Source of the DNA: Bacteroidota bacterium
Lineage (GTDB): Bacteria; Bacteroidota; Bacteroidia; Chitinophagales; Chitinophagaceae
NCBI GenBank assembly: GCA_020161435.1
Contig: JAIUNV010000006.1
Span: 204,672 to 268,671, forward strand
Reading direction: 5' to 3'
Length of the DNA: 64,000 bases
Shown here: positions 33,775-43,862 of the stretch, piece after piece
Numbering within the stretch: the first letter of the stretch is position 1
How the letters are laid out: every line of letters starts with the position of its first letter
Translations under genes and position numbers: made by a program
Notes under the pieces: model-generated
Database searches by the model: none
Seen by the model: only the letters and a program-made list of their open reading frames with translations
What the model was told of the DNA's origin: nothing

Positions 33775-33870
33775 TTGAAAGTGGCTTAACTGCCGCAGCT
33801 CACACGCATTGCACTTGCACACACGTATGCCTTGCATACTACTTTGACCTCACTATTATTGAAACAACCA

Positions 33871-34371
33871 ATGAATACCTTTCAAATTACATTCTGGTTT
33901 TTGAGTGCACTGGCCGTGTTCAGTTCTCTCATGGTGATTACCAGAAAAAATCCGGTGTACAGCGTACTGTTTCTCATCATTACGTTTTTTGCCATTAGTG
34001 GTCATTACATTTTGATGAATGCGCAGTTTCTCGCCATTGTCAACATCATTGTATATGCCGGTGCCATCATGGTATTGTTCCTGTTTGTGCTAATGCTCAT
34101 GAACCTCAACAAGGAATCGGAGCAACAAAAAAACAAATACCTGCTGTGGAGTAGCGGCATTGCCGGTGGCATGCTCATGATAGTGCTGATTGCCGCTTTG
34201 GATACGCCAGATCCTGCTATCATCACGAAGCCGGGCACAGGTGAAATTGGACTCATCAAAAATTTGGGTACCAAACTGTTTACCGATTATGTGGTGCCTT
34301 TCGAAATCAGCAGCATTTTGTTTTTGAGTGCAATGGTGGGTGCAGTAGTGATTGGTAAAAAGGGCGATTAA
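33871..34371 (+). CDS. nuoJ: NADH-quinone oxidoreductase subunit J
   Basis: Membrane subunit of 166 residues with five helices. The ATG at 33871 (MNTFQITFWFLSAL) is preferred to one at 33832 that would add 13 polar residues before the first helix. The helix YAGAIMVLFLFVLMLMN contains the pi-bulge region typical of this subunit. Confidence 0.93.
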   Translation: MNTFQITFWFLSALAVFSSLMVITRKNPVYSVLFLIITFFAISGHYILMNAQFLAIVNIIVYAGAIMVLFLFVLMLMNLNKESEQQKNKYLLWSSGIAGGMLMIVLIAALDTPDPAIITKPGTGEIGLIKNLGTKLFTDYVVPFEISSILFLSAMVGAVVIGKKGD

Positions 34372-34397
34372 ATTTCACAAGAAACAAACGGTATTTT

Positions 34398-34736
34398 ATG
34401 CCTATATCTTATTACATTTTTTTAGCGGTTATCATTTTTTCCATTGGAGTAACCGGTGTGCTTACCCGTAGAAATTCCATCATTGTGTTTATGTGCATTG
34501 AGCTCATGCTGAATGCCGTGAACTTGTTGCTGGTGGCTTTCTCAAAGCTGCATCATCAACGAATGCTGGCACTCGATCCAGCCAATATTACGGCCGGTAC
34601 CGAAGGCCAGTTGTTTGTGTTTTTCATAATGGTGGTAGCCGCTGCAGAAGTAAGTGTGGGCCTGGCTATTATCGTATTGATGTACCGCAACGTGCATAGC
34701 GTTGATATCAACTTCCTGAACCGATTGAAGAACTAA
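34398..34736 (+). CDS. nuoK: NADH-quinone oxidoreductase subunit K
   Basis: A three-helix subunit of 112 residues related to MrpC of Na+/H+ antiporters. It has the conserved buried glutamates in FMCIELMLNAVNLLLVAF and VVAAAEVSVGLAIIV. It takes part in proton transfer next to NuoJ and NuoN. Confidence 0.95.
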   Translation: MPISYYIFLAVIIFSIGVTGVLTRRNSIIVFMCIELMLNAVNLLLVAFSKLHHQRMLALDPANITAGTEGQLFVFFIMVVAAAEVSVGLAIIVLMYRNVHSVDINFLNRLKN

Positions 34737-34754
34737 CTGAAGAATAGTACGATT

Positions 34755-36644
34755 ATGAAATTTGCACCTTTTATACCATTACTTCCACTGGCAGGCTTCC
34801 TGATCAATGGATTGCTGCGCAACCGGCTGAGCAAAACTGCTACCGGTATTGTAGGCAGTGGAGTAGTGTTGATTGCCTTTGTGCTGAGCATATTGGTGTT
34901 CAACAGTGCTGCTGCCGGCCAGTCGCAGATTTTCCAACTGTTCGAGTTTATCAAAGTTGGTTCGCTCAACATTCCATTTGAGTTTCAGGTAGACCAACTC
35001 ACAGCTTTGTTTTTGCTGGTGATTACCGGCGTTGGTTTTCTGATACATGTGTATTCTACAGCATACATGCACGAAGAAAGCAATGCTCATTTTGCCCGCT
35101 ACTTTGCCTACCTCAACCTGTTTGTATTTAGCATGCTGCTGCTGGTAATGGGCGGCAACTATGTCATCATGTTTATTGGTTGGGAAGGGGTGGGCCTTTG
35201 CTCTTACTTGCTCATTGGGTACTGGTTTAAAAACCGAGAATACAACAATGCGGCTAAGAAAGCTTTTGTGATGAACCGCATAGGTGACCTCGGTTTTTTG
35301 ATAGCTGTGTTTTGGATGATTCAAACCTTTGGCAGCACCAGTTACGCAAACATATTTACGCAGTTGCCTGGCGAAGCTTCAACTGCTGTGCTTACTGGAA
35401 TTACTTTGTTGCTGCTGGTTGGTGCTATGGGTAAAAGTGCACAGATTCCTTTGTACACTTGGCTACCCGACGCCATGGCTGGCCCTACACCTGTATCAGC
35501 CCTCATCCATGCCGCTACCATGGTTACCGCCGGTATTTACATGATTGCCCGCAGCAACCTCATGTATGCATTGGCGCCGGCAAGTATGCATGTGGTGGCT
35601 ATCGTTGGTTTGGCTACAGCGCTGCTGGCTGCAACTATTGCCATTAAGCAAAACGACATTAAAAAAGTGTTGGCATACTCTACGGTTAGCCAGCTCGGTT
35701 ACATGTTCCTTGGTTTGGGCGTAGGTGCTTTCACCGGAGCAGTTTTCCATGTAATGACACATGCTTTTTTCAAAGCTCTGTTGTTCCTGGGTGCTGGCAG
35801 TGTTATTCATGCCATGCATCATCAGCAAGACATGCGTTTTTATGGTGGGCTCAAAAAGTTTATGCCCATTACACATTTTACTATGCTCATGGGTTGTTTG
35901 GCCATTGCTGGTATTCCGCCATTCAGTGGTTTCTTTTCAAAAGATGAAATACTGGTGCATGCATTTGAAGCCAACCCCATTTACTACATACTTGGCTTGC
36001 TCGGCGCTTTGATGACTGCATTTTATATGTTCCGTTTATACGCCATGACTTTTATGGGTGAACACCGCAGCGATTTATCGCACCACCATCCGCATGAAAG
36101 CCCGAAGGCAATGACCATTCCCTTGATAGTGCTGGCAGTGCTGAGTGTGGTTGGAGGTATTATCGGTATCCCTGCATTATTTATGCACGATGGGCACAAA
36201 CTCAATACGTTCCTTACACCTGTTTTTGAAGGCTCGAAGCAATACCTCGAAAAACATGAGCCATTGAGTCACAGTCAGGAGTGGATGATGATTGCAATTA
36301 GCGTGAGTCTGATTGTTGTGATGATTGTGCTCGCTATTCGCAAATACAGCAAATCAGTAGATGCAGAAGCAACTGGCTTGGGCAAAGTGCTCGAAAACAA
36401 GTGGTATGTAGATGAATTGTACGATACAATCATTGTGAAGCCCTTGCTGGCCATTGGCGGTTTCTTCAACACCGTGGTAGAAAAGAGCGGCATCGATCGT
36501 TTAGTAAACGGAGTAGGCAAGGGGCTTCACTACAGCAGTCGCCAATTGAGGTTATTGCAAAGTGGCAATGTTGGTAGTTACCTGCTTATGATTGTTATCG
36601 CTATCATCCTGCTTATCCGATTGGTTTTTTACGTAAAACTGTAA
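34755..36644 (+). CDS. nuoL: NADH-quinone oxidoreductase subunit L
   Basis: The distal antiporter-like proton-pumping subunit, 629 residues with about 16 helices. The block FIGWEGVGLCSYLLIGYWF has the conserved glutamate, and LYTWLPDAMAGPTPVSALIHAATMV is the canonical antiporter signature. The C-terminal lateral helix that braces the membrane arm corresponds to the last ~100 residues. Confidence 0.96.
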   Translation: MKFAPFIPLLPLAGFLINGLLRNRLSKTATGIVGSGVVLIAFVLSILVFNSAAAGQSQIFQLFEFIKVGSLNIPFEFQVDQLTALFLLVITGVGFLIHVYSTAYMHEESNAHFARYFAYLNLFVFSMLLLVMGGNYVIMFIGWEGVGLCSYLLIGYWFKNREYNNAAKKAFVMNRIGDLGFLIAVFWMIQTFGSTSYANIFTQLPGEASTAVLTGITLLLLVGAMGKSAQIPLYTWLPDAMAGPTPVSALIHAATMVTAGIYMIARSNLMYALAPASMHVVAIVGLATALLAATIAIKQNDIKKVLAYSTVSQLGYMFLGLGVGAFTGAVFHVMTHAFFKALLFLGAGSVIHAMHHQQDMRFYGGLKKFMPITHFTMLMGCLAIAGIPPFSGFFSKDEILVHAFEANPIYYILGLLGALMTAFYMFRLYAMTFMGEHRSDLSHHHPHESPKAMTIPLIVLAVLSVVGGIIGIPALFMHDGHKLNTFLTPVFEGSKQYLEKHEPLSHSQEWMMIAISVSLIVVMIVLAIRKYSKSVDAEATGLGKVLENKWYVDELYDTIIVKPLLAIGGFFNTVVEKSGIDRLVNGVGKGLHYSSRQLRLLQSGNVGSYLLMIVIAIILLIRLVFYVKL

Positions 36645-36668
36645 CTGCAAACGCACAAATAATTACAG

Positions 36669-38108
36669 ATGATTCTCTCTTCATTCATATTCATTCCGCT
36701 GTTGGTAGGCTTACTGTTGTTTTTTGTACAACAGCAGCAGTTGGTAAAGGCACTTTCGCTGGCTGCTTCCGTTGCAGTATTGGCGGTGGTATTGTATGCG
36801 GTGTATTTGCCTGCAGGGCATGCTTCGCTTAGCTATAGCACCAGCTGGCTGGGTAGCATCAACAGCAACTTTGCTTTGTTGTTAGATGGCCCTGCAAAAA
36901 TTACTACGCTACTCACGGCTGTTAGCTTTGTGCTCATCTTTTTGGCTACGTGGAATAATAACTATGCCAACAGCAGCAGTTATTATGCCTTGATGCTGCT
37001 GAGCATGAGCGGCCTTATGGGCGTTTTTCTGAGTGCCGATGCGTTGTTGTTTTACTTCTTCTGGGAGCTGGCACTTATTCCGGTGTATTTCCTGTGTAGT
37101 ATTTGGGGTGGCGAAAAACGTATCGCTGTTACATTTAAGTTTTTCATTTACACCTTCATTGGCTCTGTGCTAATGTTGATTGGTATCATTTATCTCTACA
37201 ATAAAACTGCCGACCAAAGTTTTGCATGGAATAGTTTTAAAGCAGTAGTGCTTACAGCTAAAGAACAGGCTTATTTCTTCTGGTTCTTCTTCATTGCTTT
37301 TGCTATTAAAATGCCTGTATTTCCTTTTCATACCTGGCAGCCCGATGCTTACGAAACCTCACCCACTGGCACCACCATGGTGCTGAGCGGTGTAATGGTG
37401 AAAATGGGTTTGTTTGCAGTCATCCGCTGGTTGCTGCCGGTGTTTCCTGATATGAGTGATAAGATGGCCAACATCATTATCATTTTCAGCATCATTGGTA
37501 TGTTGTATGCTTCGCTTATTGCTATGAAGCAGGACAACATCAAGCGATTGATAGCTTATTCTTCTATTGCCCACATTGGCCTCATGAGTGCCGGTTTGTT
37601 TGCCGGCAATACCGTTGCCTACAATGGTGTGCTGGTGCAAATGTTTAATCACGGAATCAACATCATAGGGTTGTGGATTGTGGTAGATATTATTGAGCAG
37701 CAAACTGGCATTCGCAAAATGAGTGAACTGGGCGGATTGGCACAGCAGGCACCCCGCCTCACCATTATGCTGGTGATTGTGGCACTGGCCAATATTGCGC
37801 TGCCATTAACCAACGGTTTCATTGGCGAATTCATGATGTTTACTGGTTTGTATCAATACAATCCATGGTACGCAGTGGTAGCCGGCATCAGTATCATTTT
37901 TGCTGCAGTGTACACACTGGGTATGATTCAAAAAGTATTTTATGGCGAACTGAACACTGCCGTAAAAGTGGTGGATTTGAAAGCCATGCAGTGGCTGGCG
38001 CTGGCATTGATTGTAGCCATGATTTTTGTAGCAGGCGTTTATCCAAAGCCGCTTCTGCAATTGGGCGAAGCTGCCGGACAAGTAATAGCCACAACGGTAA
38101 CCAAATAA
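36669..38108 (+). CDS. nuoM: NADH-quinone oxidoreductase subunit M
   Basis: Antiporter-like proton-pumping subunit of 479 residues and about 14 helices. The conserved glutamate lies in FYFFWELALIPVYFL. PVFPFHTWQPDAYETSPTGTTMVLSGVMVK is the family signature, with its lysine-bearing helix following. Confidence 0.96.
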   Translation: MILSSFIFIPLLVGLLLFFVQQQQLVKALSLAASVAVLAVVLYAVYLPAGHASLSYSTSWLGSINSNFALLLDGPAKITTLLTAVSFVLIFLATWNNNYANSSSYYALMLLSMSGLMGVFLSADALLFYFFWELALIPVYFLCSIWGGEKRIAVTFKFFIYTFIGSVLMLIGIIYLYNKTADQSFAWNSFKAVVLTAKEQAYFFWFFFIAFAIKMPVFPFHTWQPDAYETSPTGTTMVLSGVMVKMGLFAVIRWLLPVFPDMSDKMANIIIIFSIIGMLYASLIAMKQDNIKRLIAYSSIAHIGLMSAGLFAGNTVAYNGVLVQMFNHGINIIGLWIVVDIIEQQTGIRKMSELGGLAQQAPRLTIMLVIVALANIALPLTNGFIGEFMMFTGLYQYNPWYAVVAGISIIFAAVYTLGMIQKVFYGELNTAVKVVDLKAMQWLALALIVAMIFVAGVYPKPLLQLGEAAGQVIATTVTK

Positions 38109-38146
38109 AGAACCTGATCTAATTTTTTCAATACGAAGCTGATATT

Positions 38147-39526
38147 ATGAACCTAATCATTTTTGGCGGTTTACTGGGTGTAGTCATGATGTTTGGTGGT
38201 TTGCTGATGAAGCAAAAGCACCAGGCTACTTTATTGGCCACCGTCCTCATGGCTTTGTTGCTGGTGCTCAACAGCTGGGAATTGTATCACGACCCTGTAT
38301 TTGTGGTGAACACAAAAGACATGCTGGAAACAACCCGCTTTGGATTGCTGCTGAATGAAATAATGCTGGCGGCTGGTCTTATTTACTTTTTGCTTAGTGG
38401 CCGCGATATTGAAAAAGTAGGCAACCATGTAGCAGAATACTATGCATTGATGTTTTTCATTTTTGCCGGCGTAGGTATTGCCACCAGCTACACCAATCTG
38501 CTCATGCTGTTCCTCGGTATCGAAATCATTTCTATTCCACTGTACATTCTTACTGCTGCCGATAAGCGTAACCTGAAAAGTGTAGAAGCAGGTTTGAAAT
38601 ACTTCTTGATGGGTTCATTCAGCACAGGCATTATGCTGATGGGTATAGCCCTTATCTATGGTGGAACAGGCTCATTTTTACTTACGAAGTTTAGCATTTT
38701 GGGTGCTCCCATGAGTTACAATCTGGTGGGTGGTATGTTGCTGGTGCTGGTTGCCATGGCTTTTAAAGTAAGTGCAGCGCCTTTTCATTTCTGGACGCCC
38801 GATGTGTACGATGGTGCACCTACCGTCTTTACATCTTTTATGGCCACCATTGTAAAAGTGGCAGCCCTGGTTGCATTTGTAAAACTATTCGAGGGTTCTT
38901 ACAGCATTATTGAAGGCAAGTGGCAAATGGTGATGGCTATTATCATAGCCCTCACATTGCTGATTGGTAATATCACAGCTGTTTTTCAGCAAAGCGTAAA
39001 ACGCATGCTGGCCTATTCATCAATAGCGCAAGCTGGCTTTATGCTGTTTGCTTTGTTTGCCATGAATAACTGGGGCAAAGAAGGCATTGTATTGTATGCT
39101 GCGGCATACTCATTGGCAACCATTGGCTTGTTTGCCGTGTTAGCCAAAATGGAAGATTATACTTTCAATGGCTTCAATGGTTTCAGCAAGCGTGAACCCA
39201 TGATAGCTGTTGCACTGACTATCTTTTTGCTGAGCCTCGCAGGCATTCCGTTGACGGTTGGTTTCTTTAGCAAGTACTACATGGTAGCAGCAGCTGCAGC
39301 CACTGGTGGCAAATACTTGTGGCTCATGATTTTGGCCATGCTTTGCGCTGCCATTAGCGTGTATTACTATTTCCGTGTAATACAAGCCATGTATTTTAAA
39401 GATGGCGAAATCGTAAGCAGCCTTCCTGTGGCACCAGCTTTCCGTTATTTGCTTATTGGCGTGGCGGCTATTGTAATTTTTCTCGGGGTAATGCCACAAT
39501 GGATTTTACAGTACCTGTATTTTTAA
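38147..39526 (+). CDS. nuoN: NADH-quinone oxidoreductase subunit N
   Basis: Third antiporter-like pumping subunit (459 residues, about 13 helices) and last gene of the operon. FLGIEIISIPLYIL carries the key glutamate, and SAAPFHFWTPDVYDGAPTVFTSFMATIVK the signature. It starts 38 bases after nuoM and is followed by a terminator. Confidence 0.96.
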   Translation: MNLIIFGGLLGVVMMFGGLLMKQKHQATLLATVLMALLLVLNSWELYHDPVFVVNTKDMLETTRFGLLLNEIMLAAGLIYFLLSGRDIEKVGNHVAEYYALMFFIFAGVGIATSYTNLLMLFLGIEIISIPLYILTAADKRNLKSVEAGLKYFLMGSFSTGIMLMGIALIYGGTGSFLLTKFSILGAPMSYNLVGGMLLVLVAMAFKVSAAPFHFWTPDVYDGAPTVFTSFMATIVKVAALVAFVKLFEGSYSIIEGKWQMVMAIIIALTLLIGNITAVFQQSVKRMLAYSSIAQAGFMLFALFAMNNWGKEGIVLYAAAYSLATIGLFAVLAKMEDYTFNGFNGFSKREPMIAVALTIFLLSLAGIPLTVGFFSKYYMVAAAAATGGKYLWLMILAMLCAAISVYYYFRVIQAMYFKDGEIVSSLPVAPAFRYLLIGVAAIVIFLGVMPQWILQYLYF

Positions 39527-39546
39527 TCATCAATTTTATAGATACT

Positions 39547-39577
39547 AAAGCGGCCTGCACAACAGGTCGCTTTTTTT
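39547..39577 (+). terminator. Terminator of the nuo operon
   Basis: An 11-bp stem AAAGCGGCCTG (39547-39557) / CAGGTCGCTTT (39563-39573) with one G-T pair and a 5-base loop, ending in seven T. Confidence 0.85.
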
Positions 39578-39656
39578 GTGCTCAAATCAATGATGCCAAG
39601 CGGTATAACTTTATCAGTGGTAAAATGTCAGCCCGCATTAGCCATACCTTTATACC

Positions 39657-40946
39657 ATGCAAATAGGTGATTCAATAGGGCTGGCGTGGCAAACCGTGAA
39701 GGTGAATAAACTGCGTACCGGTATTACTGTGGCCATTATAGCCTTGGGTATAATGGCCCTTATTGGCATCATTACCGCCATCGAAGCCATGAACCAAAGC
39801 CTCAGGGAAAGCTTTAGTACCATGGGGGCAAACGGGTTCAACATCCGTTTTCGGGAACGTAATTTTTTCATGGGGGGCAATAACAACCGGTCTGTACAAA
39901 AAACCACCAAGTCGGCACAGAAAGTACGTACCTCCAATACGGGTCGTTTTATCACCTACCAGGAAGCGGTAGGATTTAAAAGAAGTTACACTTACCCCGC
40001 TACAGTTAGCATTTCTCTCAGGGGCAGTTTTAATGAAACGGTACAATACATCACCAACGAAAAAGCATACAAAACAAACCCCAATGTTGCATTTCAGGGG
40101 GGCGATGAAAACTACCTGGAACTGAACGGCTACAAAATGGCAGCGGGTAGAAACTTTACTTTGAATGAAGTGGAAACCGGCCGGGCCGTGGTGGTTATTG
40201 GCGATGAAGTGCTGAACCGCTGCTTTGAAGGCAATGCTAAAAAAGCCATCGATAAAATTGTAAAAATTGGCAACCGCCCTTATCTGGTTATCGGGGTGTT
40301 GGAAAAGAAAGGCGCCAGTGCATTTCTCAATCTCGATAACGTGGCTATTACTAGTTACAACAATATCCGTCAGGTGTCTTCCAGTATCGGCACTTTTAGC
40401 ATAGGAGTAATGGTTAGCGATTACAAATTGCTGGATAATGCCGTAGGACAGGCCACCGGTGTATTCAGAAATATCCGTAAGCTAGATATTCAGGAAAACG
40501 ACAACTTTTACATTGATAAAAGCGATGCTTTGGCTGAAAAGTTTATTGGCTTTTTGAGCGGCATCACTGGCTCAGCGGCTGTTATTGGTTTAATCACGCT
40601 TATTGGTGCCGCTATTGGATTGATGAACATAATGCTCGTTGCCGTAACAGAGCGTACCAAGGAGGTTGGATTAAGCAAGGCCATAGGCGCTACCAGCCAA
40701 ACTATTCGGCGTCAGTTTTTATTCGAGTCTATCATTATTAGTTTATTGGGTGCAGCCATTGGCATAGTGCTGGGTGTTGTAGTGGGCAATATTTTTGGCA
40801 TCATCCTCAATACGGGGTTTGTAATACCATGGGGCTGGGTTTTTGCTGGCGTTATTATTTGTTTTGTAACAGGTTTGTTAGCAGGTGTTTATCCAGCAGG
40901 CAAAGCAGCCAAGCTCGACCCTATTGTGGCCCTGCGCTACGAGTAA
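39657..40946 (+). CDS. ABC transporter permease, MacB/FtsX type
   Basis: A permease of 429 residues. One N-terminal membrane helix (TGITVAIIALGIMALIGIITAI) is followed by a periplasmic MacB-type core domain (about residues 45-290). Three C-terminal helices close the protein, including AAVIGLITLIGAAIGLMNIMLVAVTERTKEVG, where the cytoplasmic coupling segment is conserved. MacB-family proteins convert ATP hydrolysis in the cytoplasm into movement of a periplasmic domain, rather than moving substrates through a channel. The cognate ATPase is not adjacent; the LolD/MacB-type ATPase at 59877 is one candidate partner, by inference only. Confidence 0.87.
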   Translation: MQIGDSIGLAWQTVKVNKLRTGITVAIIALGIMALIGIITAIEAMNQSLRESFSTMGANGFNIRFRERNFFMGGNNNRSVQKTTKSAQKVRTSNTGRFITYQEAVGFKRSYTYPATVSISLRGSFNETVQYITNEKAYKTNPNVAFQGGDENYLELNGYKMAAGRNFTLNEVETGRAVVVIGDEVLNRCFEGNAKKAIDKIVKIGNRPYLVIGVLEKKGASAFLNLDNVAITSYNNIRQVSSSIGTFSIGVMVSDYKLLDNAVGQATGVFRNIRKLDIQENDNFYIDKSDALAEKFIGFLSGITGSAAVIGLITLIGAAIGLMNIMLVAVTERTKEVGLSKAIGATSQTIRRQFLFESIIISLLGAAIGIVLGVVVGNIFGIILNTGFVIPWGWVFAGVIICFVTGLLAGVYPAGKAAKLDPIVALRYE

Positions 40947-40976
40947 TTTTTTTGAACCACATTGAATAAATTGCGT

Positions 40977-41015
40977 TTGCAGTTTGCTCCCGATAGCTAT
41001 CGGGATTGCAGTTTG
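40977..41015. repeat. Palindrome TCCCGATAGCTATCGGGA flanked by 10-base direct repeats
   Basis: An 18-base perfect palindrome at 40988-41005 is bracketed by TTGCAGTTTG (40977-40986) and the same ten bases at 41006-41015. The same palindrome occurs at 50879-50896. The layout looks like a mini-element with a target-site duplication. Confidence 0.75.
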
Positions 41016-41198
41016 TAAGGCAGTATTCTCATCTATAATAGCTTCTTGAACCACAAAGCAGCACAATTGAATACTGCGGTTTGTTAGAAAGCTTTTCCGT
41101 TATCAATCAGCTATCTATCATCAATTATCTCTTCAACTACACAGGCACAAAGAGCCGGAACGACCGAGCAATAATTGAAAAGTTCGTTGTCTTCATAT

Positions 41199-41226
41199 CA
41201 GACATCAGACATCAGACATCAGACAT
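41199..41226. repeat. Short tandem repeat, CAGACAT x4
   Basis: Four perfect head-to-tail copies of a 7-base unit, immediately before the terminator at 41229. No coding frame depends on it. It belongs to the 336-base gap between the permease and the metalloprotease, which otherwise shows no gene. Confidence 0.85.
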
Positions 41227-41228
41227 CA

Positions 41229-41263
41229 AAAAAAGCCTGCAGCAAATAGCTACAGGCTTTTTT
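41229..41263. terminator. Terminator between convergent permease and metalloprotease genes
   Basis: An 11-bp perfect stem AAAAAAGCCTG (41229-41239) / CAGGCTTTTTT (41253-41263). It can work in both directions and lies 20 bases beyond the minus-strand metalloprotease stop. Confidence 0.8.
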
Positions 41264-41282
41264 ATTATTGGTACAATACCGC

Positions 41283-43862
41283 TTAGTCGGCTTTCAGAGC
41301 ACGTTCAATACGATCATTCAAATCGCTGAGGTGCATCTTAGTAGCACTGTCTGTAGTTGCGGGCAATGCAGCTTTAATTTCAGCCTGCAATGTTTTCAGT
41401 TGCGCTTTGGCTACCGACAGCAGATCAGAAGTAGCAGATGCGCCACCGCCTACCTGAATGGTAATGCCGGGTGCAATTTGCTGCGGAGCAGCTGGTGGTG
41501 CCAGCAAGCTAATCAGTCTTTCAGCAAAATCTTTTTGCAAAGAACGACGGAAAATGTCTACTGGTTTTTTAGCTGCCAGTTCGCTGAAAATACCTTTGCG
41601 CAAATCAGTCATCATTTCTACAATGGTATACGCTTCTGCAGGCTTTTCGGCTTCAAAGCGGCTGAGCTTGGCAGCTGTGTTGCCACTAAACATGGTGCTG
41701 AGGGCACGGCTTTGCAAGCTGCTGATTACCGTTTGTGGCGCCTGGTTGGTAAGGCTGGTGTAGCGGCTGTCTATTACCCACTTAGGAGTAGTAAACACGT
41801 TGTCTTGCAACCATTTCATGGCATCTTTTTGCTTTGCCTTGCTGGTAAAGCTATAGATGGCACCTTCTTGATCTACGGTTTTGGGGGTACGCTCCAAGCC
41901 ACCAATGTAGCGGCTTACATGGCCAATGTAGCGGCCAAACTGACCAATTACCTGACCATACATGTTTTGATAATCATCGTAGCCTTCGCCTTGCTGCTTA
42001 GTCCAATCGTACAGGTTAGGCAGAATGCGCTGCAAGTTTTTAATACCATAGGTGCTGGCCTTCATGGCATTGTCGCCCAGGTCTTCTGTTTGCGAACGAG
42101 GATCATCACCCCAGGTTTCGCCATCGCCCCACCAGTTGCGTGGGTTTTTCAGTTTTTCGATGGTAAGGGTATTCAATGTCGCTTTGTCTTCTTCAGCTGT
42201 TTTGGTATCATACCAGCGATAGCCCCACTCAATTGCCCACATATCATAATCACTGATGCGTGGAAACAATCCTTTCTCGGTGATATTATCTTCTGGTTGA
42301 GCTACATAGTTAAAACGGGCATAGTCCATTATAGATGGGGTGTGGCCATTGGCTTCTACCCAGGCTTTGTCACGTAGCTTTTCTACGGGTACTGTAGAAG
42401 AAGAGCCAAAGTTGTGGCGAAGACCAATAGTATGACCAACTTCGTGGCTGCTCACAAATCGAATGAGCTGACCCATCAGTTCATCATCAAACACCATTTT
42501 GCGGGCACGGGTATCTACGGCGGCGGTTTGTACCATGTACCAATCGTGAACGAGCTTCATTACGTTGTGATACCAGTTAATATGGCTTTCGAGAATTTCG
42601 CCACTGCGAGGGTCCTGCACATTAGGACCGCTGGCGTTAGGCACATCTGATGGCTTGTACACGATGGCAGAGTAACGGGCATCTTCCAAACTCCAGGTAG
42701 AATCTTCATCTTTCGTTGGTGGCATTTTAGCCATGATGGCGTTTTTGAAACCTGCTTTTTCAAAAGCAACCTGCCAGTCGTTTACACCTTGAATGAGGTA
42801 TGGTATCCACTTCTTAGGGGTGCTGGGGTCGATGTAATAAATGATGGGCTTTTGTGGTTCTACCAATTCGCCACGCTTGTATTTTGCTACATCTTCCGGC
42901 TTTGGTTCCAGGCGCCAGCGGCGGGCAAGGGTAATAGATTTTACACCCTGTGGGTTGGCATCAAAATCTACATATCCTGTGGCAAAATAACCTACACGGT
43001 TGTCCCAGTGGCGGGGCTTCATAGGTGTTTTGGGCAATGCAATAATGGAGCTGTTGAGCTCAAATGTAGCAGGGTCGGTATTGCCACCGCCGCCTCCAAA
43101 ACCCAACGACAGGCCACCGGCAGCAGGGCTACCGCCGCGGCTGTAAGTTTTTACCGTACGAATATTAAGGTTGTTGGGGTAGGTAGTTACGCCTACTATG
43201 TAAGATTTGTCGGGCTGTACCGAACCGAGACTGAATGAACGCTTATCGCCGGCATCAAAAAACAGCAGGTCGTTATCAGTATTCAGCAGGGTGGTGATGT
43301 CGATAACTGCACTGGCAGAATCTTTTCCGTAAGCTTCTACTTTAAAAGCATACAAAATGGGTTGTATGCTGGAGTTCATCAGCGATTTGTACATGCCGCC
43401 GGTAGAGTCTGTTGCTCTTTCGCGGTAGCTGATTTTGTTGAGGAAGATTTTGTCTTCGGGGCCCTTTTCAAAACGAATCACAGATTCGCTGATGATATCG
43501 CCGGCAAAGCCAGCAAAACCTGAGCGAACACCGGCAGCGCCTTTGCCAATTCGGTTTACAACCAGCAGGTCGCGGCCAAGCATGTTGTTGGCTATTTCCA
43601 GCAGGTACTTGTCTTCTACCACATGCACTTTAAACAAACCGCTTTGCGACTTTGCTTTGTCGGTTACTACTTCTTTGTAAGGCTTTGGCGATTTGCTTAC
43701 AGCAGGTGCTGTAGGCCTGGGGGCACCATTGGGCATTCCGGTTTGGGTACCAGAGGGTGCCGCAGGAGTTGGGGGAGGCGTACGGCGATCTTGCGCCCCG
43801 GCAGTCAGCAGGCTTCCAGCCAGTACTGACACACACGCTAGTTTGACGTAATTTTTAAGCAT
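41283..43862 (-). CDS. Secreted zinc metalloprotease, metzincin-like (DUF5117/DUF4953 type)
   Basis: 859 residues with a signal peptide (cleavage near LTAGAQ) and a proline-rich linker. The zinc site is HEVGHTIGLRH from residue 473, fitting HExxHxxGxxH. A Met-turn candidate SIMDYARFNYV lies about 40 residues later, as in metzincins. The region before it matches the DUF5117/DUF5118 domains that accompany this family in Bacteroidota, and the last ~200 residues are helical. It should act as an exported peptidase; the substrate is unknown. The start ATG is the only one near the signal sequence. Confidence 0.88.
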   Translation of the reverse strand: MLKNYVKLACVSVLAGSLLTAGAQDRRTPPPTPAAPSGTQTGMPNGAPRPTAPAVSKSPKPYKEVVTDKAKSQSGLFKVHVVEDKYLLEIANNMLGRDLLVVNRIGKGAAGVRSGFAGFAGDIISESVIRFEKGPEDKIFLNKISYRERATDSTGGMYKSLMNSSIQPILYAFKVEAYGKDSASAVIDITTLLNTDNDLLFFDAGDKRSFSLGSVQPDKSYIVGVTTYPNNLNIRTVKTYSRGGSPAAGGLSLGFGGGGGNTDPATFELNSSIIALPKTPMKPRHWDNRVGYFATGYVDFDANPQGVKSITLARRWRLEPKPEDVAKYKRGELVEPQKPIIYYIDPSTPKKWIPYLIQGVNDWQVAFEKAGFKNAIMAKMPPTKDEDSTWSLEDARYSAIVYKPSDVPNASGPNVQDPRSGEILESHINWYHNVMKLVHDWYMVQTAAVDTRARKMVFDDELMGQLIRFVSSHEVGHTIGLRHNFGSSSTVPVEKLRDKAWVEANGHTPSIMDYARFNYVAQPEDNITEKGLFPRISDYDMWAIEWGYRWYDTKTAEEDKATLNTLTIEKLKNPRNWWGDGETWGDDPRSQTEDLGDNAMKASTYGIKNLQRILPNLYDWTKQQGEGYDDYQNMYGQVIGQFGRYIGHVSRYIGGLERTPKTVDQEGAIYSFTSKAKQKDAMKWLQDNVFTTPKWVIDSRYTSLTNQAPQTVISSLQSRALSTMFSGNTAAKLSRFEAEKPAEAYTIVEMMTDLRKGIFSELAAKKPVDIFRRSLQKDFAERLISLLAPPAAPQQIAPGITIQVGGGASATSDLLSVAKAQLKTLQAEIKAALPATTDSATKMHLSDLNDRIERALKAD

